NCBI GenBank assembly: GCA_019677205.1
Contig: JAAMXY010001384.1
Location: 1-20,376 of the forward strand
Origin: Pinguiococcus pyrenoidosus
Lineage: Eukaryota; Sar; Pinguiophyceae; Pinguiochrysidales; Pinguiochrysidaceae
Length of the DNA stretch: 20,376 bases
Direction of reading: 5' to 3'
In this document: in pieces, positions 8,125 through 16,299 of the stretch
How the letters are laid out: every line of letters begins with the position of its first letter
Numbering within the stretch: the stretch's first letter is position 1
Notes under the pieces: generated by a model
What the model was told of the DNA's origin: nothing
The model's input: the letters and a program-made list of their open reading frames with translations, nothing else
Databases searched by the model: none
Position numbers and translations under genes: made by a program

Positions 8125-10393
8125 TCACTGGAAAAGATCATTGGCGAAGCAGTTGCAGTCACATCCCCCGACGCCGCACTGATCATGGTCTTTGAACCAC
8201 CGAGTCAGGCATTCCTGGTGCCCCCCGTGCTTGCACAGCTGGCACCACATGAACCACGACTTCATGGGCATTCCCGCGGCGCTCGGAGTCGCTCCTTCAT
8301 CCCTGTCCCTCGGAAGCGCCTTGCTCCCCGCCACTGCGGCGGCGGGAGACCTCTGGCGCATCTCCAGGACGGGATTGAGGAAGCCCATCGGGAGGAGGCA
8401 GAAGTAGCAGCGCGGCAGCGACCGCTGGCACTTTGGGCAGCAGGGCACCACGCTGTTCTGCTTGCTCAGCCAGCTTCTCGCGTTCAGGTGGGCTCCGCGA
8501 TTCTTCTTCGCCGAGCTGTCCTTCGACAGATTGAACACCTCGGAGCAGAAGCTGCAGCGCACGGCCACCGAGTAGCGGGACCGGATGAAGCCCGGCGGGG
8601 CGATCGGCCCGCTGCTGCGATCCAAGAAGCGATCCGCCCACTTGAGCGCCTCCTGCGCCTTCTCCTCGGCCACCGTGGCGTCTTCGACCTTTGCCGCTGC
8701 CTTGGCCCGGAGATCTCCATCGACCTGCCCTCGTCGAGACTCGATCCTCCGGCGATCCTGCGTCAGCGAGATGACCAAGGCGGAGGCCTGCTGCGCTTCA
8801 CGGACTTTCTCGTCCCGCAACTTCTTGAGGAGCGCGGCCCTGTCCACGTCTAGGAGAGCCCGGTCGGTGTAGAGCTCCCAGCGATTCAGGAGCGACCGGT
8901 ACGAGAAGAGCCACTCCTCCAAAAGGGTCTCGTCCTGCTCCAACGCAATGTCCGGGAGGATTCGCCCGACGGTCAGGGCGCACGTTTGCACGTCTCCAGT
9001 GCGGTCGAGGTAATGCTGGAGGAGGTTGACCCCCTCATGGGTGATGCCCGTGAGGCAGAGGCCCTCCAGGTCTCCCGAAGCCACGCTGCTCCTGATCTCC
9101 GAACGGACGTAGTCTTGCAGATCCCTTCGCCCAAAGAACCTGCAGGCGATTGCCACGCGATCGGCGAGGGAGATGGCACGGTCCCCGAGAACCTCGGCGC
9201 GAACCCGCTCATGGGCCGAGCTGCCCATGCCGACGCGAAGCAAGAAGCTCAGAAGTGCCCGGATGTAGCCCACATTAATGGCGGAAGGCTCCCGCAGCAA
9301 GTCCTCGTACTGTAGCATCATGTGCGTCTGCGTCGACCACAGGCTGGAGGACACTCCATTCGTGCGCGAGTCGCCGCTGTCCTCCGCGGTCCCGACGCGT
9401 GGGGGAGGCTTCGGGCGATATCCTGCAATGCCCATGGCTGCCAGATCGAAAATCTCCGCGGCCCGCGCCAACTGCTCCGGTAGCTTTTGGACCTGACGCA
9501 CATCAGTCTCCCCTTCGTCGCCGTCGAGACCATGATCACTGCTCTGTCCATTCTGGTGCTGCTGGTGCTGCTGGTGCTGCTGGTGCTGCTGGTGCTGCTG
9601 CGATGATCCTTCCTGGGCAGCTTGTCGAGCGCGGCTTGCGCCCTCCTGGAGAACGCGGACGCCCTCGTCAAGGTAGCCGTTCCACACGGCCAAGGCAGCA
9701 GCCCGGGGATAGCCAGCGACTCCGTGATTTGTGCATTCTTTCATCGCCTCCTGCAGCCTATCTCTAACGGTACTCTCTTCCGCTGTGCCCTCGCCAAGCT
9801 CGGCCAAAGCCGCAGCCGAAGACCACCCAAAGGCTCGTAGTAGCGCGGCTCGCTCGTGCCCGACGTAAACCTTGCAGCCTAGGCCGCTATCCACAATGAA
9901 GGGCTCCGGGGCGAGGTTCGACTCCACTTGCGGCACGCCGTCCTCAGAACCATCGGCATCGTCCTTGACACCGAGCACGCGCAGCGCTAGGCAGCCCAGG
10001 AGTCCTCGTCGCTCCGCGTCACGGAGATGTTGGAAGCTTGCTCGATCAACTAAGGCCTCGTTCGGCGGCGCCGTTCTTGAGTTCGGCAAGTCTGAGAAGG
10101 TCCCGAGAGCCTCGCGTCCCTCAACCAGTTGCACCCATGTCCAATGACGCCGGAGGCTGCGGAGCTCTCTTGCCGCTTCCGACAGGCGGTGCTCTTGATC
10201 GGTTCTATCATTTGGAAGATCGGCCTCCAGTCCTCGTCGCCGCAGCAAGGAAGGCTCCGGTCGGCACGCCTCCAGCTCTGCGTACACTCGTGCTTGTGCT
10301 TCCGCGATGATTCTGAGATTCGCATCGATGTCGATCCCGTAGCCCATGCGGCAGCGCGCATACAGGACTTGCGACGGATCCGAGAGCACCGTC

Positions 10394-10437
<44 letters not shown>

Positions 10438-11910
10438 GGCTCCTGCCGATCTTCCCGGCGCACCGGAGTCACCCTGCAAGGCGATATCGGCCCAGTGTCG
10501 TTCTATCATCTCGCCAGGCCAGGTCCTGCCGGGAAACCTGTGCGACGCCGCGTCCTCGGGTCCGCCGCTCTCGGGGATCCAGCCACAAACGCTCAGCTCA
10601 TGGGTGGGCGTCATGGCGCCGACCACCGTTGGTCCGCCAGGCACCGGTCGTATCTGGCCTTCGGAGTCTAGAGTGAGAATTCGGTACGCAGCTGGATCTT
10701 GGGGAAAGGAATCTCTGCGCCCCTGGCGCAGCCTGGTGCTTGGCTTGACGTGGCCGCTCGACCAGGTGAACGTGAGCAGCGAGCGCTGTCCGATGGAGGT
10801 GTCGGAGCTGTGCAAGGTTGCGTAGGGCTGTCGCAGCTCTCTCGTCGATCCCACTCCAGCGCTCGTGGTGTCCCAGAGCGTCAGAGCGGTCACTCCCGAG
10901 CTCTCGTCCCCTCCAAATCGGCCGCTGGCGTCCTGATGCGCCGTGAGCACCGCCACCACACCTCGATGCCACGAGGACCACTCCACCCGTCGCACGGTGG
11001 TGAAGGCGCGCTGCCGCTCGGCCCCCAGGAGGGGCAGAATCTCTGCCACGGGCTGCTGCTGCGACTCGCTGGCCTTGAGCTTCCGGCGGTCCCAAATGCG
11101 GATGATCTGCGCCGGGTTGCTGTGGCTCCCCAGGTCCACGGCATCCGCGGAGAAGCTGCACAGGTAATTCTCGTCCATGGGCATGAGCGCCGCCCGAATT
11201 CCTCCAACGCCCCCATCATGCGCATGCACCGAGATGACCACGGAGGCCTCGTTCTGCGGCACGCGAGTGTCGTAGATGCGCATCCACTTGGCCGACGTGC
11301 CGGTCGCAAGCAGCTGCGCCCCGTCGCCATCCGGAAGCCACTCGAGGCTGCACACCGTCTCGTTGGTAGCTCCCTCCCAGGCCGGCGCCGCCGGCTCGGC
11401 CCTCTCCGGGTCGTACACTGCGCAGCAGGACTGGTGGCGAACGCTTTGGTAGCCAGCTGCCAGCAGCGGCGCTTCCCGTCCCGCCATGGCGATGCTGTGG
11501 CAAGTGCGCGTGACAAAGGGCTTGAAGCTTATCAGCTCTTTGTGCTCTCCGTCCCTCTCCTGCGCGAGGTCGATGAGGCTCACAGTGCCAGAACCGCTGC
11601 CCAAATCGCCGGAGACGGCACTCAAAAATGGCCGCTGCGCAGACGGCCCCCAGGAGAACAGCCGGATCCCGCGGCGCTCCCAGCTCGCCACGGTCTGCAA
11701 GCGCTCTGCGGCACTGTCAGGCGACTCTCGGCGGCGTTCGAAGAGATACAGCGCCTCTGCGCCGCCCATGGCCACCACTTGTGGCTCCAGAGGGTGCGCC
11801 TCAAGGAAAGTGGGCCCGGAAGCGGCGCGCGCGGCCTTCTCTCCGCTCACTCCCAGGCGCGTCCTGGTCGACGCAGAGATCCTGCGCGGATAACTGCGAC
11901 TGGAGCTCAT
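8125..11910 (-). CDS. MIOS: Mios, GATOR2/SEA complex subunit (WD40, alpha-solenoid, zinc domain)
   Basis: An intronless gene of 1261 residues from the ATG at 11910; the frame is open further upstream, but without an ATG. Mios (yeast Sea4) is part of GATOR2, which relieves GATOR1 and so allows amino-acid activation of TORC1 at the lysosome or vacuole. The N-terminal ~450 residues form a WD40 propeller (CSLEWLPDG, RIYDTR, IRIWDRRKL). A helical solenoid follows, including DLEGLCLTGITHEGVNLLQ and YLDRTGDVQT, close to animal Mios. The C-terminus from about 1119 has the paired zinc sites: CSFC, CCPKC, LPRCYFCLLPMG, then WCQLCKHGGHQECLTRWFKD and CGVGGCDCNC. All expected Cys/His appear present. It is longer than the animal protein (about 875 residues) because of an extended N-terminus, inserts and two microsatellite-encoded runs. 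Divergence is otherwise ordinary and the identification is firm. Confidence 0.93.
9555..9600. repeat. In-frame 9-nt repeat encoding His-Gln-Gln in Mios
   Basis: Five tandem copies of a GGTGCTGCT unit (forward strand) encode a (HQQ)n run at about residues 770-785 of Mios, in a linker between solenoid segments. The run is uninterrupted and in frame. Confidence 0.95.
10394..10437. repeat. In-frame 6-nt repeat encoding Ala-Thr in Mios
   Basis: Seven GTTGCT units (forward strand) encode alternating Ala-Thr at about residues 491-505 of Mios, between the WD40 propeller and the solenoid. The other minus-strand frames read as poly-Gln and poly-Ser/Asn-type runs and are shadows. Confidence 0.95.
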
Positions 11911-12340
11911 CTCTCGCGGATACAGACCTCCCGAGCGCCGCCGACTGCCGCTGAAGACGCCGGACTCTTTGGATCTTGCGTTGAGAACCTCTACGAAAGG
12001 TGGATAAATCAAAGAGAGAAGACTGTCGCGAGATACTTCACGTCAGCTGATCGCGACCAGCCTTTCCCTCTCGCTGCGCCCAGTTTTGCGCGGGACGTTT
12101 GCGTTGGGCGCCGCGCTTGGTGTGCTGGATGTACTGACGGCAGAGCGGCTCGGAGAGAGCGCATCATCTTGACTGGTGAACACAAGTTGAGCGGCGAAGA
12201 AGAAAAGACGTGGTAGTACTCCTAGTGGAAATAATAGTAGTAGTAGCAATAGCAGTGGTGGTAGTGGTATTGCGTTGTGGCAGCACAACAACCTCTCTCA
12301 GTCGCGTTGTTCGTCCACCACCGGCCCCTTCCTCTTTGGC
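11911..12340. other. Gap upstream of Mios
   Basis: The region lies between the Mios ATG and the end of the hydrolase gene, both on the minus strand, so it should hold the Mios promoter and 5' UTR. A GTA/GTAGTG triplet-rich stretch lies at 12232-12263. A minus-strand frame (12291-12043) starts with ATG and carries a Leu run encoded by that repeat. It stops before Mios and could be an upstream ORF; I do not call it a gene. Confidence 0.5.
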
Positions 12341-13901
12341 CTATGCAGCCGTCGGACTGAGACCTATCTCTGCCATGAATTGAACGAGCGCCTCATTGAC
12401 GGCAGTGGGCACTTCGTCTAGGGGCAACCCGAGTCGCAGCAGGGCAGGGAAGCATCGTCGTCAGACCGGCAGACAAACCGCTTCGACGCTTTGCCCACGA
12501 TCGGGTCGTTCATCATCCACGTACCGTGAGGGCAGTGTCCAGCCGGAAGGTTTACGCGGCGAGTCTCTGGGCGAATGGACTGGATCTTGTCCGCGGTGAT
12601 CGGCCTGTGTGGGGGACAAGCAAGCGAAGCAGCAGGATGACGCGCTGCTCGCAACATCCAGACCGAAGAAGCTGCGAGGATGGTTTGCGCACCGAATCCA
12701 CGGGTCTTGCTGGCCCCAGAGCAGGTAGAGAGGGAAGGACGGATCCAGCTTGGCAAGGCGCCCGTCGATCGTATCCTTGAAGGTGATGGCTCCGGTGGCC
12801 GTCCGGCTAAGCGAGCAAGTTGCGCGTTGGGTGAGCTCCGACGCTTCCGAAACAGGCTCACTTGCTGCTTTGTTCGTACCTAACTATGCGATAGAACACT
12901 TCCGCGGCCTTCTCGTCATCAGAAGGTCGGCGAATGCTCTCAATGAGGTCGGCATCCACGTTGGTCGAGTCGATGTACACTTGGCGAAGGACCTGGCGCA
13001 ACAAACGCGCCAAAGCGGGCGGAGCGAAGGGCATGAGCTTCGCCACAAAGCGGACCAAAAGGCCTTCTGACTTTGGAGACTGTGGCCAACCATACCTGCT
13101 CGATCCGTGCTGGCTGCTTGGTGTAGAAGAAGGTGGTGGTGAGCGCCATCCGCTGGAGGGCATCGCTCACAATCTGCATCATGTTGTCGATGGGACTCGG
13201 ACCCGGCTTGGGGGGATCATCCTCGCGCATGCCATTTGCGAATTTCCCCGCTCCGTTGAGGAGAGTGGCCGACGCGATGAGATCCTTGCGCTCCGACGCC
13301 AACGCCAGCGCGACGTAGCCGCCCAGGCTGTTCCCTGCGACCATCGCCTTGCGATCCTTCTTCTTGGCCAGTGCGTTCTGCTCCTCCATCAGCGCCGCGC
13401 ATTGGCGAACCCACAGCTCCGGAGTGTACTGCGTGATGGGCTTGTCGCTCTCTCCAAAGCCCAGCAGGTCCGGCGCGACCACGCGGAAGCCCTGCTCGGC
13501 CAGATACGGCATCTGATAGCGCCAATGATACTTGCTGGCCCCAAAGCCGTGGACCAGGAAGATCAGCGGCGCATCTTCCTTCCCCATCGCCTGTTTCATG
13601 ACGTGCACATGATACTCCATTCACGATGCATTGCGAGCATTCGGCAAACGCAGACTCACCGCGTAGACGCAATTGTTGCCATCCACAGTGATGGATCCTT
13701 TGACGGCTGCGCTTTCCGAGCATCCAAAGCATTGATACAGGGATATTACTCTTCGAGGGTGTTCGCAAGCCGACGACTCAGCGAGGCATCTTTACCGGCT
13801 GGGACAGGGAAGGGCAGCCTCTGCAGCGCCAGCGCGTGACCACGGCTGCAAAAGGACGCGACGGTCAGCAGGAGGAGGCCGCCTTTCAAAGAGCACTTCA
13901 T
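12341..13901 (-). CDS. Alpha/beta hydrolase of the plant chloroplast type, seven exons
   Basis: Exons 13901-13796, 13706-13660, 13614-13096, 12992-12880, 12806-12693, 12604-12525 and 12417-12341 join in phase to 351 residues. Residues 1-25 are a signal peptide (LLLLTVASFC). The fold shows HGFGASKYHWR (oxyanion loop, 73-83), nucleophile Ser147 in GNSLGG, Asp296 in WGQQDPW and His323 in AGHCPHDEVP. The spliced joins restore family motifs: KQPARIEQ|VLRQVYIDSTNVD, VFYRIVS and GHCPH|DEVP. These match the Arabidopsis At4g36530-type chloroplast hydrolase from memory. Substrate is unknown; ester hydrolysis on lipid or pigment derivatives is plausible. A signal peptide before a chloroplast-family enzyme fits a complex plastid, though no Phe follows the cleavage site. 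The exon 2/3 join (45-nt intron, GGAG acceptor) is the least certain; an ATG at 13620 is the alternative start. Confidence 0.82.
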
Positions 13902-14590
13902 GGTTCGTCCAAAGAGAGGAAGGTCCCCAGAGCGCCAGTGCCGAGAATCCGGACTTTGCTCCCCGTGCCCCACCGCTCAGTCCAAGTGCTTCCCAGGAAA
14001 AGCCAGTAGGACGCCGCAGAGCGATGCTACTTCGCTAGGCAATGTGACAACAAAGCGACGGCGAACGGCGAACCTAACTGCTTGTAGAAGCTCCACAGGG
14101 GTGAAGAATCCAACACCAATTTTGGAGGATCTGTAAGAAAAAATTTGGATAATATATACTATATGTTTTAATGAAAGAAGTTCAATTTTTACAACATATA
14201 CTATAAATATATGGCATGAAAAGGAACGATGGATACTTGGAAAAGGTCCACTACAATCCGCCGAGTTCCCCCCTCTCTTCTCGGAACAGCTCCGTTCATG
14301 TGTTGGCACATGCCATGGAGAGCTGGAGATCTCTGATACCAATGAGACGCATTCCATCCACAGTGCGGCGAAGCCATGGCCAGCTGCGATCTTCAATAAC
14401 GAAGCTTGAGATGAGGATGAGAGAGACCTTGGGACAAGGCGAGTAGTGGTAGCACGGCAGTGGCAGCGCAAGAGAGACGAGCAGGGCGCACGCAGGAAGG
14501 AGCCCACAAACGAGGATGCAGGGTGTTCTACTCTTAAACCTAGCTACACCGTCATAACCACAGGTTTGCTCTCCTCCTCATCGTCCCAAA
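13902..14590. other. Intergenic region, no gene seen
   Basis: About 690 bases between the hydrolase start and the acidic ORF, apart from the AT-rich island listed separately. A minus-strand frame covers 14507-13977 but has mixed codon use, no domain and runs through the AT island, so I treat it as chance. The part near 13902-13975 should hold the hydrolase promoter. Confidence 0.5.
14135..14215. other. AT-rich island with a direct repeat
   Basis: About 80 bases of AT-rich DNA inside the gap between hydrolase and bZIP genes. The 10-mer ATATACTATA occurs at 14154-14163 and again at 14196-14205. Both edges return abruptly to GC-rich sequence. It may be a spacer or an organelle-DNA insertion. 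Confidence 0.6.
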
Positions 14591-14866
14591 TCAAGGCGCG
14601 ATCTGCATGGCCTGCGCGGCGGAGAGATCGTCGTTCTCGTGTGAAGGCAACAGCTTCAGCAGCGACTCGTCCCACGGCTCGTCGAAGAGCTCCAGGAAGT
14701 CGCTCAGGTCGTCGTTGGCGTCGGTGGCGTCATCGGATGTGGCGTCGGAGCTGCTCGATCCGTCGGTCGTCGTCGAAGCGCACGACGCGTCGTGAACGCG
14801 TGCTCTCTTCGTGGGTCTTCCCATGCATTCATGGCTCACTACCGGAACCTTATTAGCGGCAATCAT
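14591..14866 (-). CDS. Acidic transactivation-like ORF, possible 3' exon of the bZIP gene
   Basis: A minus-strand frame of 91 codons from ATG 14866 (or 78 residues from ATG 14824). It holds a basic patch, GRPTKRAR, then a Ser/Asp/Thr-rich segment and DDLSDFLELFDEPWDESLLK, with bulky hydrophobics set among acids as in activation domains. Codons are strongly GC-ending. It begins only 27 bases after the bZIP stop, on the same strand, and its content is what a bZIP activator would carry. It may therefore be the C-terminal exon, but I found no GT-AG pair that joins the two with good consensus and correct phase. The alternative is a separate small nuclear protein. No other family is recognised. Confidence 0.5.
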   Translation of the reverse strand: MIAANKVPVVSHECMGRPTKRARVHDASCASTTTDGSSSSDATSDDATDANDDLSDFLELFDEPWDESLLKLLPSHENDDLSAAQAMQIAP

Positions 14867-14892
14867 CCTCTCGCTCCAGGCCCTTCGTAAAA

Positions 14893-15601
14893 CTAGGGCG
14901 GAGGATGGTGATTGCGCAAAGTATCAACTCGTGCAGAGTTGTGATTATGAGCATGGTGGCCCAGAAGAGGGACAGCGGGTTCGTCGGCGTACGACACGCT
15001 TCTAGGACTCTCGACGCGAGCGACTTGCTCTCCATCCACCTCGATGACCTCCAGCGGTCTCTTGCCGACGCCGAATTGCCGCTGTTGGAGCATCTCACTT
15101 AGTTGCCTGATCTTCTGTTCCTGGTCGTCGAGGAGTTTCTGTAGCTTGAGGTTCTCATCGGACAGGTCGCTGTTCTCTTTTTCGAGCTGCTGCAGGCGGT
15201 CGCGCTTGCGCTTGCGGGACAGCTCGGCGGAGCGCCGGTTCCGCAGCATCCGCGCCTTCTTGCGCGCTTCGCTGGAGTCCTCCGTGGCGATGTAGCCAAG
15301 CTCAATCTCGCGCTTCAACTGCTCCTCATCCATCTTCGCTTGCTGTGAAAGGAAACCACGCAGCCACGCGCGAGAATCAAAAGCTCACGTCAGTCGCGTG
15401 TCAGCGGCGATGCCAGAGGCACGACCGTCCAAGGTTCAGGAACGCGACACCTACCTGATACCAAGGCTTTTTCGCTTTCTGCGTCTCCGCGTCCTTCTTT
15501 TTCTGCTGCTCAAGTCGCAGTTCGCGCAGGAGGCCCTTGCGCTTCTCGCGAGCTGCCCTGGAGGCGGTGCGCCTTTGGTCCAAGTCGTTTCCGTCGGACA
15601 T
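14893..15601 (-). CDS. bZIP transcription factor, two exons
   Basis: Exon 1 (15601-15455) and exon 2 (15342-14893) join in phase 0 across a 112-nt intron (CAG|GTAGGT ... TTTCACAG), giving 198 residues. The basic region contains RNRRSAELSRKRKR, with Asn84 and Arg92 in the N-x7-R signature. The first zipper leucine is exactly ten residues later (Leu102), followed by Leu109, Leu116 and Leu130, with Gln at 123. Residues 1-50 are a charged helix (EQQKKKDAETQKAKK). The protein should dimerise and bind ACGT-core sites. The intergenic region just upstream contains two CACGTG boxes and two TGACG motifs. The start is the ATG at 15601; the frame is open upstream but has no ATG. The 3' end is uncertain: see the acidic ORF and the overlapping hydrophobic frame in the findings. 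Confidence 0.85.
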
Positions 15602-15698
15602 GCTCACGGGCTCTGGACTTGTGACTGAGAGCAAGAAGGCGCGGAGACGCGAACGCGTGGCGCTCGTAACCCTCTCCCTGCCTCCAAGAGTCTCGCCA

Positions 15699-15708
15699 CA
15701 CGTGGAAG
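15699..15708 (+). promoter_or_regulatory. G-box CACGTGGAAG, copy 1
   Basis: CACGTGGAAG, about 100 bp upstream of the bZIP ATG. CACGTG is the classic ACGT-core site bound by bZIP and bHLH proteins. The same 10-mer recurs at 15843. Confidence 0.5.
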
Positions 15709-15720
15709 CTCGGCGTGCTT

Positions 15721-15801
15721 TTAATGTATTTAATTTACGTTCTGGACATATTGAAAATAGTCAAGAATATAATAATTTAAATTATGAATATTTCAAAAAT
15801 G
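15721..15801. other. AT-rich island in the bZIP/G-alpha promoter
   Basis: About 80 bases of AT-rich DNA with sharp edges. The forward strand reads open and protein-like, including NVFNLRSGHIENSQEYNNLN then YEYFKNVF, in A/T-ending codons unlike nearby genes. It could be a fragment of an AT-rich organelle or nucleomorph gene, or simply an AT-rich promoter stretch. Confidence 0.55.
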
Positions 15802-15838
15802 TGTTCCGCGTTCTTGAACTTGGGATCCCTATAGAACG

Positions 15839-15852
15839 CTTCCACGTGGAAG
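15839..15852. promoter_or_regulatory. 14-bp palindromic G-box CTTCCACGTGGAAG
   Basis: A perfect 14-bp palindrome centred on CACGTG (15843-15848). It extends the 10-mer also found at 15699-15708, 144 bp away. A symmetric site suits a bZIP or bHLH dimer. Confidence 0.55.
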
Positions 15853-15918
15853 TCGGTCCGTCGCTCGAGAAGAGGAAGAGCGTTCTCCGCCTCTGTCCAA
15901 GGTCCAGGAAAGGGACAG

Positions 15919-15937
15919 ACGTGACGGGCGTGACGGG
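15919..15937 (+). promoter_or_regulatory. Tandem TGACG motifs
   Basis: ACGTGACGGGCGTGACGGG contains TGACGGG twice, nine bases apart. TGACG is the half-site bound by TGA/CREB-type bZIP proteins. Function is inferred from motif and position only. Confidence 0.35.
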
Positions 15938-16299
15938 TGGACGGGTGGGGAGTTTCTTGTTGTGATGATTCTTCCTGCAGGGGTGTTCCTTCTAGGAGAG
16001 ACAGACGGACGGAAAACGTCGCTCTGCGTGACAATTGACGCTGAAGTGTGAGGGGTTTGCACCGAGCCTCGCCCGCTGATTGGCTCGTCCCCGTCGTCCC
16101 TCCAGTGTAGAGGCGTTGAAGGCGCATCCGTTTCCCTTAACGCCCCAACCCAACGCCGCCGCCTTGAGCAGTTGCAACTCTTAGGCGCCAGGCTCGCTTG
16201 CGGCTCGCGTTTCGTGCCCAAGGTCCACCGACTCGGCGCAGGCTATTGCCTTGGGAAGCTTCCGCTGCTCTCTGCTGCCCTGAGGCCGCCACAGCAAGC

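Larger units (their letters stand above)
15602..16299. promoter_or_regulatory. Divergent promoter region of the bZIP and G-alpha genes
   Basis: Nearly 700 bases separate the two start codons. The region contains two copies of CACGTGGAAG, a pair of TGACG boxes and an AT-rich island, each listed separately. No convincing gene lies in it. Its size and the motifs suggest regulatory DNA serving both genes, but no transcription start can be placed from sequence. Confidence 0.5.

Noticed and set aside
10699-12216. 505-codon forward frame opposite Mios
   Set aside because: Antisense to the well-conserved WD40 part of Mios; no domain and shadow-like composition.
12043-12291. Minus-strand Leu-rich frame upstream of Mios, resembling a signal peptide
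   Set aside because: The Leu run is encoded by a GTA/GTG triplet repeat and the frame stops before Mios; at most an upstream ORF.
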